Assembly: GCA_910589655.1 (NCBI GenBank) | Contig: CAJUTJ010000120.1 | Coordinates: 1 to 6,585, forward strand | Direction of reading: 5' to 3' | Length of the DNA: 6,585 bases | Source of the DNA: an uncultured Acetatifactor sp. | Lineage (GTDB): Bacteria > Bacillota > Clostridia > Lachnospirales > Lachnospiraceae | Shown here: piece by piece, positions 1 to 5,741 of the stretch | Position numbering within the stretch: position 1 is the first letter of the stretch | How the letters are laid out: the number at the start of each line of letters is the position of its first letter | Made by a program: the position numbers and the translations under genes | Notes under the pieces: model-generated | The model's database searches: none | What the model was told of the DNA's origin: nothing | Seen by the model: the letters and a program-made list of their open reading frames with translations, nothing else

Positions 1-60
1 CGCTATTAACGACCTGCACCCTTTCCAGGGGTGTCCCTTCGGCCTCTTGGGTACTTCTCC
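1..60 (-). tRNA. tRNA-Ser(GGA), 3' part cut by window start
   Basis: Read on the minus strand, the gene begins at 60 with GGAGAAG and continues through a D arm into an anticodon stem (29-33 paired with 17-21, five Watson-Crick pairs). The seven-base loop CTGGAAA (22-28) gives anticodon GGA at 24-26, which reads serine UCC/UCU codons. The sequence then enters the long variable arm expected of a type II (Ser/Leu/Tyr) tRNA. The T arm and 3' acceptor strand lie beyond the window, so I cannot tell whether CCA is encoded. It follows tRNA-Ser(UGA) after a 58-base spacer with no promoter that I can see, so the two are probably co-transcribed. Confidence 0.93.
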
Positions 61-118
61 AAGCAAGCAAAATCCGTAGATTATCTATTTACTTATCGGG
101 GCTGTCGTTTATCCCCAG

Positions 119-204
119 CGGAGAGAGTGGGATTCGAACCCACGCGCCCTTGCGGACAAACGGTTTTCAAGACCGCCTCGTTATGACCACTTCGATATCT
201 CTCC
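119..204 (-). tRNA. tRNA-Ser(UGA)
   Basis: This is a complete type II tRNA on the minus strand. The 7-bp acceptor stem pairs GGAGAGA (198-204) with TCTCTCC (120-126), with discriminator G at 119. The anticodon stem is 172-176/160-164, including one G-U pair. The loop CTTGAAA (165-171) gives anticodon TGA at 167-169, reading UCA and, by wobble, other UCN codons. The variable arm forms a small stem, 154-157 with 146-149, around a GCAA loop. The T arm is GTGGG-TTCGAAT-CCCAC at 127-143. The bases after the discriminator are CTG, so CCA is not encoded and must be added after 3' processing. That is the usual substrate type for RNase Z, whose gene is at 3913-4824. Confidence 0.97.
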
Positions 205-210
205 AAGCGA

Positions 211-227
211 GCCGCTACCTCAGCGGC
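211..227 (-). repeat. Hairpin in the tRNA 5' leader
   Basis: GCCGCT and AGCGGC form a perfect 6-bp stem around a 5-base loop. The hairpin begins at or within a base or two of the predicted transcription start (228-229), and ends six bases before the mature tRNA. It would be part of the leader removed by RNase P. There is no T-run after it, so it is not a terminator. Confidence 0.6.
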
Positions 228-234
228 AAAAATT

Positions 235-263
235 ATTCTAGCAAAAAGGGACGACAATGTCAA
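235..263 (-). promoter_or_regulatory. Near-consensus sigma-A promoter for the tRNA-Ser pair
   Basis: On the minus strand, TTGACA (258-263) is separated by exactly 17 bases from TAGAAT (235-240), a perfect -35 box and a one-mismatch -10 box. Transcription should start near 228-229, about 25 bases ahead of the mature 5' end of tRNA-Ser(UGA). Together with the A/T-rich tract just upstream, this is what a strong stable-RNA promoter looks like. Confidence 0.9.
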
Positions 264-300
264 CAACTTTTTTAAATTTTTTTACAAAATTTTTCAAATC
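264..300 (-). promoter_or_regulatory. A/T-rich UP-element-like tract
   Basis: Directly upstream of the tRNA -35 box is a run made almost wholly of A and T tracts, with phased A-runs and T-runs on the minus strand. Its position (about -38 to -75) and composition match UP elements bound by the RNA polymerase alpha C-terminal domain at rRNA and tRNA promoters. The role is inferred from composition and position only. Confidence 0.55.
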
Positions 301-399
301 CGTTTTTCCCCGCTATTTTTCAGGTTTTTTCATCCGTCAGCAGGTACTTTTCTAAGGGGGTTGTCTCCTTTGCCGCCACTCCAAATCTTCCGGATACTC

Positions 400-1089
400 T
401 TATACGATTCCGTCCAGCACCATATCTCCATAGATACCGCCTATTTTTTTCAGCCCTTCTGCAATGCAGGAAGAGTACTTAACGGCACCCTCATAGCGGA
501 GGTGAGTATTATCGCGGGACTCCTCGGGATGCTGAGGATAGACACCCGCCTCAAAGAACATATGCCATTTGCGGCTCTCCACCTCACCGGCCTCCTCCAG
601 CGCGGCGCGGCTCATTGCATTGAGATCCACCAAAGGGACATCACACTCCTCGGCTACCTGCTTCATTCCCGCCACATAGTCTCCATGCTCGCCGGGACCC
701 AGCTTATGCTCCTCCACATAGCATCTGCGCTCCAGCGGCGTAATCAAAAGAGGATATGCCTTACGGTCTCTTGCCGCTTTGATAAAAGTCTTCAAATTCT
801 CCTTATAGGATCCGAAAGGCTCCGTATAACGGGCGGGATCCATTATTTTCTCATCATTATGCCCAAATTGGATAAACAGGAAATCCCCCTCCCCAATTCT
901 TTCTTCAATCACCGCAAGCCTGCCCTCATCCATAAAGCTCTTGGTGCTTCTGCCGTTACGTGCATGATTTTCAACGGTATAACCTTCTTTTAAGAAAAAA
1001 GGAAACACCTGACCGATTCCGTTCTGAGGATACGTAGTATAGTCATTTGTCTGTACGGTGGAATCTCCCGCCCAATAAATTTTGTTCAT
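400..1089 (-). CDS. SGNH/GDSL esterase, CE12-like (rhamnogalacturonan acetylesterase family)
   Basis: The 229-residue protein carries the SGNH hydrolase blocks in order. Block I is AGDST with the nucleophile Ser10. Block II is NHARNGRS with Gly46. Block III is FIQFGHND with Asn78. Block V is DNTH with Asp193 and His196. The spacing and the GDSTVQ and FGHND wording match carbohydrate esterase family 12, such as fungal RgaE and Bacillus YesT/YesY, which remove acetyl groups from pectic rhamnogalacturonan; length is also typical. There is no signal peptide, so it should act in the cytoplasm on imported oligosaccharides, like the Bacillus enzymes. The ATG at 1089 has an AAAGGGA ribosome site eight bases upstream. 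No pectin transporter, lyase or regulator lies nearby. The exact substrate is inferred from family; another acetylated glycan is possible. Confidence 0.87.
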   Translation of the reverse strand: MNKIYWAGDSTVQTNDYTTYPQNGIGQVFPFFLKEGYTVENHARNGRSTKSFMDEGRLAVIEERIGEGDFLFIQFGHNDEKIMDPARYTEPFGSYKENLKTFIKAARDRKAYPLLITPLERRCYVEEHKLGPGEHGDYVAGMKQVAEECDVPLVDLNAMSRAALEEAGEVESRKWHMFFEAGVYPQHPEESRDNTHLRYEGAVKYSSCIAEGLKKIGGIYGDMVLDGIV

Positions 1090-1141
1090 CTCTTAGTCCC
1101 TTTCTTATTTTAACCTTAATTTTTGCACCAACGCGTGTCTG

Positions 1142-1160
1142 AAAAACCCGCCTCCGGTTT
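1142..1160 (-). terminator. Weak terminator-like element
   Basis: On the minus strand AAACC and GGTTT can pair around GGAGGCG, or CCG/CGG inside with one bulge, and the stem runs directly into five Ts followed by C. The stem is short and the T-run is broken, so termination would be partial at best. It could end a short RNA that starts near 1313. Confidence 0.25.
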
Positions 1161-1215
1161 GCACGTCACTCTTCGCGGCCTGTCAACTCCTGCAGGCACT
1201 CCGGTCAACAATCCC

Positions 1216-1245
1216 GCTGCAAACAACGAGCCGCCCTCTTGCAGC
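1216..1245 (-). repeat. 7-bp inverted repeat GCTGCAA/TTGCAGC
   Basis: The arms at 1216-1222 and 1239-1245 are perfectly complementary and enclose 16 bases that include GGGCGGCTC. The enclosed CGGCTC can alternatively pair with GAGCCG near 1300, which suggests either a larger folded unit or competing structures. Confidence 0.5.
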
Positions 1246-1263
1246 ACGCATGCGCCCTATGGG

Positions 1264-1286
1264 CAATATGTCCTGCGGACACATTG
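1264..1286 (-). repeat. 10-bp hairpin in the ispD-esterase gap
   Basis: CAATGTGTCC and GGACATATTG pair over ten positions, including one G-U pair, around a GCA loop. It would be a stable RNA stem. No T-run follows it, so it is not an intrinsic terminator. The G-U pair is a non-perfect match compatible with selection on RNA rather than DNA structure, though one pair is thin evidence. Confidence 0.65.
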
Positions 1287-1319
1287 GTATGTCGGCTCCG
1301 CGGCAATCGAGCTTGTGAT

Positions 1320-1325
1320 ATTATA
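1320..1325 (-). promoter_or_regulatory. Candidate -10 box (TATAAT)
   Basis: An exact TATAAT lies on the minus strand about 40 bases past the ispD stop, and transcription would start near 1313. The hexamer 17 bases upstream (GCCGAA) does not resemble TTGACA, and there is no TG extension, so promoter activity is uncertain. If real, it would give the esterase gene a 5' leader of about 220 bases. Confidence 0.35.
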
Positions 1326-1346
1326 CCGTATACTTTTAATATTTCG

Positions 1347-1371
1347 GCTTTCTATAGCAGCTTTCTATAGC
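1347..1371 (-). repeat. Tandem 13-bp duplication spanning the ispD stop codon
   Basis: The 12-mer GCTATAGAAAGC occurs twice with a period of 13 bases (1347-1358 and 1360-1371). The ispD stop codon TAG (1365-1367) lies in the copy that is transcribed first. The second copy falls just past the gene, in a different frame. This looks like a slippage or short-tandem duplication at the gene end. Confidence 0.85.
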
Positions 1372-2114
1372 GGTTTTCTCAGAAATCCCTCCGCCGTACC
1401 GATATCCTCCGGCGTAGTAATCTTAATATTCTCATAAGAGCCGAGGGCGAGCTTTACCTTATGGTCTGTTAACAGCTCCACAACGCCGGCATCATCCGTC
1501 ACAATGATGCCTTCTTTAGCGAAACGCGGAAGTTCTCCCTCCAGCTTTGCATAGGCTGCGGTAATCAATTGTGTCTCAAAGACTTGCGGTGTCTGTATGT
1601 TCCACACCAGCCGCCGGTCCGGCGTGGAGACGGCAAAACCATGTTCATCGGATATTTTTACGGTATCTTTGGAAGGAACCGCGGCAGCACATGCTCCGTA
1701 CTGCCGAACGGCCTCGTAAGTGTTTCGCAGAATCTCTTCGGTGAGAAAAGGTCTCGCCCCGTCGTGTATGAACACATAGCCGTCCTCATTCGGCACGGGC
1801 TGCCTGCGTTCCGCAATATATCTCATGGCATTGCACACGGAAGCATACCTTTCGCTTCCTCCGGCTATGACTTCCGTCACTTTTCGGAAATCATACTTTT
1901 CTACGATTTCCCGTTCAACATAGGGTATGTCCTTCTCTCCCGTAACCAGAATGCAGTCGTCAATGATCTCCGATTCTTCCGCCGCGTGAAGGGAATACCA
2001 GACTAACGGTTTTCCCGAAAGCATCATAAACTGCTTTGCCGTAGCCGTGTGCATACGCTTTCCGCTTCCCGCAGCCAAGATGACCGCGGTACAGCGCTTT
2101 TTTTGTGTCTCCAT
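1365..2114 (-). CDS. ispD: 2-C-methyl-D-erythritol 4-phosphate cytidylyltransferase
   Basis: IspD transfers CMP from CTP to 2-C-methyl-D-erythritol 4-phosphate, the third step of the MEP isoprenoid pathway, in the cytoplasm. The 249-residue protein has the nucleotide-binding loop LAAGSGKRM (13-21) with Arg20 and Lys27 at the positions of the catalytic residues of the E. coli enzyme. It then shows GGSERYASV (85-93), HDGARPF (117-123), PSKDTVK (147-153), TPQVF (175-179), TDDAG (206-210) and NIKITTPEDI (229-238) with Lys231. Length and motif order are those of a monofunctional enzyme, not an IspDF fusion. The ATG at 2114 follows a GAGGGA ribosome site. tsaD ends 106 bases upstream with no terminator that I can see. 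Function is secure; its place after tsaD is a matter of local gene order. Confidence 0.96.
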   Translation of the reverse strand: METQKKRCTAVILAAGSGKRMHTATAKQFMMLSGKPLVWYSLHAAEESEIIDDCILVTGEKDIPYVEREIVEKYDFRKVTEVIAGGSERYASVCNAMRYIAERRQPVPNEDGYVFIHDGARPFLTEEILRNTYEAVRQYGACAAAVPSKDTVKISDEHGFAVSTPDRRLVWNIQTPQVFETQLITAAYAKLEGELPRFAKEGIIVTDDAGVVELLTDHKVKLALGSYENIKITTPEDIGTAEGFLRKPL

Positions 2115-2220
2115 ATCTTAAGTCCCTCTTTACTATCTATAAACCAAACTCCCATACAATCGGCCGTACCACCTGCGGAAGTTTAGCAAATGCACACGGC
2201 AAATCGCAGCAAACAGCCTG

Positions 2221-3246
2221 TCACAGCTTCAGATTAGGCACTGCGTTGAGATCATACCCGTGGCGGACGCCTCTGATATATTCGTAGTATCCCGCCACGC
2301 CGATCATTGCCGCATTGTCCGTGCAATAAACAGGAGAAGGGTGGTAAAATGTAATATTCCTCTTGGCACATTCCTGCACAAAAGCCGCCCTCAGAGAAGA
2401 GTTGGAAGCAACCCCGCCTGCAATGGCAAATTTATCATAACCGAATTCTTTCACCGCATGGAGGGAATGCTCCACCAGCACGTCAATCACGGCCTTCTGG
2501 AAGGAAGCCGCCACATCCGCCTGACAAATCTCCTCCCCCTTCATCTGACATGAATTAAGATAATTCAATACCGCCGACTTCAAACCGCTGAAGCTGAAAT
2601 CATATTCGTTTTCTCCCACTTTTGCTCTGGGGAAAAGAACGGCATCGGGATTGCCCTCTTTGGAGAGCTTGTCGATTTTCGGCCCGCCGGGATAACCTAA
2701 ACCGATGGCACGGGCCACCTTGTCAAATGCTTCTCCCGCAGCGTCATCCCTTGTCCTGCCAATGATTTCGTACTGTCCGTAATCCTTGACCACCACCAGA
2801 TGGGAATGTCCTCCGGATGCCACCAGACAGATAAAAGGCGGCTCCAGCTCCCTATGCTCAATGTAGTTGGCGCTGATATGCCCGCTGATATGGTGTACAC
2901 CCACCAGCGGAATGTCCGCCGCAAAGGCAATAGCCTTGGCTTCCGACACGCCTACCAGCAATGCACCTACCAAACCGGGTCCATAGGTGACGGCAATAGC
3001 CGTAATATCCCTCAGTGTTACCCCCGCCTCTTCCAGAGCGCTTTCTACAACCTGATTAATCTTTTCGATATGCTTTCTGGATGCGATCTCCGGTACAACG
3101 CCCCCGTATTTCGTGTGTAAAGCAATTTGAGTATAAATAACATTTGACAGCACCTCCCTGCCGTTTTTCACGACAGAAGCTGCTGTCTCGTCACAGGATG
3201 TCTCGACAGCCAATATCAAGATATCCTCATTATTCTGCTGTTCCAA
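2221..3246 (-). CDS. tsaD: tRNA N6-threonylcarbamoyladenosine transferase subunit TsaD (TTG start)
   Basis: TsaD is the catalytic subunit that moves threonylcarbamoyl from its AMP adduct to A37 of ANN-decoding tRNAs, working with TsaB and TsaE. The 341-residue protein shows the Kae1/Qri7 signatures: AVETSCDETAASVV (13-26), GGVVPEIASRKH (48-59), the metal-binding HISGH (His119, His123), SGGHS (144-148), DDAAGEAFDKVAR (167-179), GGPKIDKL (187-194), FSFSGLKSAV (217-226), AGGVASNSSLR (276-286) and CTDNAAMIG with the third metal ligand Asp310. All key residues are present and the length is typical. The start is TTG at 3246: AGAGG lies eight bases upstream, and there is no in-frame ATG before the first conserved motif. 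It lies 75 bases after the probable DUF6715 gene. TsaB, its partner, is about 2.5 kb upstream. Confidence 0.97.
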   Translation of the reverse strand: MEQQNNEDILILAVETSCDETAASVVKNGREVLSNVIYTQIALHTKYGGVVPEIASRKHIEKINQVVESALEEAGVTLRDITAIAVTYGPGLVGALLVGVSEAKAIAFAADIPLVGVHHISGHISANYIEHRELEPPFICLVASGGHSHLVVVKDYGQYEIIGRTRDDAAGEAFDKVARAIGLGYPGGPKIDKLSKEGNPDAVLFPRAKVGENEYDFSFSGLKSAVLNYLNSCQMKGEEICQADVAASFQKAVIDVLVEHSLHAVKEFGYDKFAIAGGVASNSSLRAAFVQECAKRNITFYHPSPVYCTDNAAMIGVAGYYEYIRGVRHGYDLNAVPNLKL

Positions 3247-3321
3247 AAGTATTTCCTCTCATTCCTTAATATAACGCTGCGGTTCAGCCATCCGAAAAAG
3301 AGAAACGGATCGGTATCAATG

Positions 3322-3897
3322 CTACAGGGGATTTACATTATTCGCCGAATCCCAGCCATATATTTTCCAGCGTTTGTTCCCGTCCCGGCGCAGCAGGAAA
3401 ATCTGCCGGACTTGTTTGGTTGTCGAACCCTCCGTTACATTATAGCCGCAGTAAATCCGGGCAAATTCATACCCGTCCTCCTGAAAAAAGTCTACGTTTG
3501 TACTGGCCGCCACCGAAACGGCGCTGATCACACGTTTATGAGCCTTATAATCCTTGATCTCCTCTTTCAGCGACATGATATGTACATCGACTTCATTATT
3601 TGCAAGCAGCTCATCATCATAAAGCTCCCTTGCTCTGTTTGCCAATTCTTCGATTTCTTCGTCGGTACAGTTCTCGTTATAAAAACATTTCTGAATATCG
3701 TTATAATATTTTAACAGTTCCTTGGGTGTGGGGGGGTAATCATATTCCATATCACGGCTCAATACCTTCTGCACATTAGTCATGACTCCCTCTTGGGCAG
3801 CGCTTCGGGATTTGTTTGACAGATAGGCGTAGACTCCCACCAATACTACAAACAGAATAATCAATATCATTGTTACTCTCACTGTGGATTTCTTCAT
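3322..3897 (-). CDS. Membrane-anchored protein of unknown function (probably DUF6715)
   Basis: The 191-residue protein starts with a basic cap (MKKSTVR) and one hydrophobic segment (about 8-26), with no lipobox or clear signal-peptidase site. It is therefore probably a one-pass protein with its C-terminal part outside the cytoplasm. Next come a segment with YDYPPTPKELLKYY (52-65), an acidic helical region CTDEEIEELANRARELYDDELL (77-98), then a likely beta-rich part with VSVAASTNVDFF (127-138) and a closing RWKIYGWD (176-183). Cysteines are at 71, 77 and 150. From memory this layout resembles DUF6715, a family I associate with Lachnospiraceae; no function is known to me. Its ATG lies 15 bases after the RNase Z stop, with AAAGAGG six bases upstream, so it is almost certainly co-transcribed with that gene. 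A seven-C run encodes the PP at 55-56. Confidence 0.8.
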   Translation of the reverse strand: MKKSTVRVTMILIILFVVLVGVYAYLSNKSRSAAQEGVMTNVQKVLSRDMEYDYPPTPKELLKYYNDIQKCFYNENCTDEEIEELANRARELYDDELLANNEVDVHIMSLKEEIKDYKAHKRVISAVSVAASTNVDFFQEDGYEFARIYCGYNVTEGSTTKQVRQIFLLRRDGNKRWKIYGWDSANNVNPL

Positions 3898-3912
3898 AGG
3901 ATACCTCTTTCA

Positions 3913-4824
3913 TTACTCTTCGTCAAAATTCAATTCTACCGTCCTGCCGTCCTTTGCCGCAATGGCTGCCGGAAATATCTTCCTGACCTCCGGCATATAT
4001 TCCTCGGGACGGAGCAGGGAAGGGCTGTAATGGGTCAGCCAAAGCTCCGGCACTTTCGCATCGCGGGCGATTCTCGCCGCTTCATACATCGTCATGTGCT
4101 TATGTTCCTTCGCCTTCGACAGCTTATCCTGTTCGCCGTACATTCCTTCCAGAATCAGCAGATCCGATCCTTCCGCATTGGCACCGATGGAATCCGTAGG
4201 TCTGGTATCCGTGCTGTAAGTCACTTTTAAGCCTTTCCGCTTTTTCCCTAAAACCATATCGGGAGTATAAGTCTTCCCTTCCTCCGTGATGGTCTCTCCC
4301 TTTTGAAGTCTGCTCCAGAGCTTCATAGGAATCTCCTGTTCCAAGGCACGGTCTTTATCAAACCTTCCGACCCGTTCCACGATCATGCTATATCCATAGC
4401 ATACCACATTATGGTTCACCTTAAAAGCCTTAATCTGAAATCCGTCAAAAGGAAATGTCTGTTCGCTTTCCGCTATCTCCATGCATTTGATCTCAAAGGG
4501 CAGTTCCGGCGCAATAATCCGCAGTGAATTAACCACTCTGGACAGCCCTCTCGGGCCGATCAGCAGAAGGGGTTCCGTGCGCTCCGCATTGCCCATGGTC
4601 AGCAACATGCCGGGAAGTCCGCTGATGTGGTCGGCATGATAATGCGTAAAACAAATAATATCTATGGGTTTGGGACTCCAGCCCTTTTCCCTGAGAGCGA
4701 TCTGAGTCCCCTCCCCACAGTCGATTAATATGCTTTTTCCGTTATACCGCAGCATCAGCGAAGTGAGCCATCGGTACGGAAGGGGCATCATGCCGCCCGT
4801 TCCCAGCAGACTTACATCCAACAT
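3913..4824 (-). CDS. rnz: Ribonuclease Z (tRNase Z), metallo-beta-lactamase fold
   Basis: RNase Z cuts tRNA precursors just after the discriminator base so that CCA can be added. The 303-residue protein has the beta-lactamase core opening LLGTGG (6-11), LIDCGEGTQ (33-41) and the two-zinc motif FTHYHADH (His61, His63, Asp65, His66). Further ligands are His138 (VNHNV), Asp206 (STDTRP) and His264 (LTHYSP). These match the ligands of the Bacillus enzyme in order and spacing. KHMTMYEAA (242-250) fits the conserved HxT region near the active site. Two points differ from textbook sequences: SGDTRP reads STDTRP, and the flexible exosite arm (about 153-200) lacks the usual GP-rich string, reading EIPMKLWSRLQKGE instead. 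I take this as a clostridial variant. The ATG at 4824 follows AAGGAAAGAG, 18 bases after the upstream gene. Confidence 0.9.
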   Translation of the reverse strand: MLDVSLLGTGGMMPLPYRWLTSLMLRYNGKSILIDCGEGTQIALREKGWSPKPIDIICFTHYHADHISGLPGMLLTMGNAERTEPLLLIGPRGLSRVVNSLRIIAPELPFEIKCMEIAESEQTFPFDGFQIKAFKVNHNVVCYGYSMIVERVGRFDKDRALEQEIPMKLWSRLQKGETITEEGKTYTPDMVLGKKRKGLKVTYSTDTRPTDSIGANAEGSDLLILEGMYGEQDKLSKAKEHKHMTMYEAARIARDAKVPELWLTHYSPSLLRPEEYMPEVRKIFPAAIAAKDGRTVELNFDEE

Positions 4825-4842
4825 GTTTTCACTCTTTCCTTC

Positions 4843-5091
4843 TTATAAAAATTCTGTTTCTTCGTCAACCTCTACGGGCACCGTAAATCCGGCCGTGATT
4901 TTGTCATAACACTCTTCGCAAAGGTCGAAATGATGATGATTTCCGTCTTTTTTGCTAAAATATCCGAAAACGGTATCCGCCGTAAAGCATCCTTCTTTCA
5001 GATATCCGTCTTCCACCTTTAATTCCCTGCCACACTGATTGCATACTACCTGTGTCAATTTACGCTCCTGCCCAATCTGAAATTTACGCAT
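4843..5091 (-). CDS. Small CxxC/CxxC (zinc-ribbon-like) protein of unknown function
   Basis: The 82-residue protein has two cysteine pairs, VCNQCG (Cys17, Cys20) and LCEECYD (Cys58, Cys61), that would bind one zinc as a treble-clef or zinc-ribbon unit. Another cysteine (35) and a histidine run (52-54) lie between them. The tail is acidic (PVEVDEETEFL). There is no signal peptide or membrane segment, so it should be cytoplasmic. I do not recognise a named family; rubredoxin-type and ribosome-associated zinc ribbons are possible relatives, but the knuckle spacing is not diagnostic. The ATG at 5091 has an excellent GCGGAGG site five bases upstream, and rnz starts 18 bases after its stop. Co-transcription with RNase Z and the RimI/TsaB neighbours hints at an RNA-related or regulatory role; this is inference only. 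Confidence 0.85.
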   Translation of the reverse strand: MRKFQIGQERKLTQVVCNQCGRELKVEDGYLKEGCFTADTVFGYFSKKDGNHHHFDLCEECYDKITAGFTVPVEVDEETEFL

Positions 5092-5137
5092 CTTATCCTC
5101 CGCCTTTTAACCTTGCAAAACACAGCGTTTATCCGGC

Positions 5138-5162
5138 CTGCCGTTCGATCCGTTTACGGCAG
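5138..5162 (-). repeat. 7-bp inverted repeat in the rimI to zinc-ribbon gap
   Basis: CTGCCGT and ACGGCAG pair perfectly around 11 bases, about 47 bases ahead of the small zinc-ribbon gene. No T-run follows on the minus strand, so it is not an intrinsic terminator. The rest of the gap (5092-5273) shows only an isolated TACAAT at 5239-5244, with no convincing -35 box, so a separate promoter for the downstream genes is possible but not shown. Confidence 0.4.
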
Positions 5163-5273
5163 CTGATTGAGAACAGTTCCAACGCCGCCATTACGTCAAA
5201 CAAATTACGGCCGAATTCCGCAAACAAGTTACATTCACATTGTACAGGATTTTATCGCTTTTTTCTTTGGTAA

Positions 5274-5741
5274 TTACTGCCGCCTGCGCCACATAATCAG
5301 GGCATCTTCCACGGGTTTTTCATAAAACTTGGGACGTATCCCCTCGGACAAAAAGCCCAGCTTTTCATACACATGGACGGCCGCCGCATTGCTCACCCGG
5401 ACCTCCAGCGTAAAAGCAGTGATTCCGGCCTTTTCTCCTTTGGCGATCAGCTCTCTCAGCATAGCCCCGGCAATTCCTTTATTGCGGAAACGTTCCGCCA
5501 CTACCACATTGTCAATGTTGCCTTCCCCGCAAAGCTTGGTCATCCCGCAGCAGCCGGCAACTTCCCCCTCCGCAAGAGCCGTCAGATACATGCAGTACTC
5601 TCTGGTCAGGAGATCGCGGAAGTCCTTCGCCGACCACGGCATACTAAAAGATTCCGACTCAATACGGCTCAGTGCTTCGATATCCTCTTCCCGCAGCTCT
5701 CTGATTTCTATGTTTAAAAGTTCGTTGATGGGGTCATTCAT
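5274..5741 (-). CDS. rimI: Ribosomal protein alanine N-acetyltransferase RimI
   Basis: RimI is a GNAT enzyme that acetylates the N-terminal alanine of ribosomal protein S18 with acetyl-CoA. With the start at ATG 5741 the protein is 155 residues, the usual length. The acetyl-CoA loop is RFRNKGIAGAML (84-95). The segment TLEVRVSNAAAVHVYEKLGF (111-130) carries Glu113 and Tyr125, twelve residues apart like the general base and acid of E. coli RimI. The frame stays open to 5870, but those 43 extra residues are Gly/Pro/Ser-rich and overlap tsaB. The ATG at 5741 overlaps the tsaB stop as ATGA and has GGGAG five bases upstream, so translation is probably coupled. In many Firmicutes rimI sits between tsaB and tsaD, as here apart from three inserted genes. 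The actual substrate in Gram-positives is less certain than in E. coli. Confidence 0.92.
   Translation of the reverse strand: MNDPINELLNIEIRELREEDIEALSRIESESFSMPWSAKDFRDLLTREYCMYLTALAEGEVAGCCGMTKLCGEGNIDNVVVAERFRNKGIAGAMLRELIAKGEKAGITAFTLEVRVSNAAAVHVYEKLGFLSEGIRPKFYEKPVEDALIMWRRRQ

Larger units (their letters stand above)
1090..1364 (-). other. Structured non-coding region between ispD and the esterase gene
   Basis: This 275-base gap holds no credible gene. On the minus strand it shows, in order, a TATAAT box (1320-1325), a 10-bp hairpin (1264-1286), a GCCC/GGGC mini-hairpin, a 7-bp inverted repeat (1216-1245), a CCTGCAGG palindrome with a GCCTG/CAGGC stem around it, and a weak terminator-like AAACC...GGTTTTT (1142-1160). 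Bases near 1300 (GAGCCG) could also pair with CGGCTC near 1230. It may be a long structured 5' leader for the esterase, a small RNA that ends near 1142, or a dispersed intergenic repeat. The sequence alone does not decide among these. Confidence 0.5.

Noticed and set aside
300..399. Terminator after the esterase gene
   Set aside because: I looked for a GC-rich stem followed by Ts on the minus strand and found none; only A/T-rich sequence is present.
361..993. Plus-strand open frame of 210 codons
   Set aside because: It lies antisense to the esterase gene, whose SGNH motifs are complete, and its translation shows no recognisable family or ribosome site.
1123..1437. Plus-strand open frame of 104 codons over the ispD-esterase gap
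   Set aside because: It starts at a TTG without a ribosome site, runs into antisense ispD, and its low-information translation is better explained by the inverted repeats of the gap.
3290..3310. ATCCG/CGGAT inverted repeat as terminator before tsaD
   Set aside because: The stem is only five pairs around eleven bases and has no T-run after it on the minus strand.
5098..5190. Possible 20-codon leader peptide (starting MAALELF) before the zinc-ribbon gene
   Set aside because: There is no ribosome site before its ATG and no attenuator-like terminator after it, so it is probably chance.
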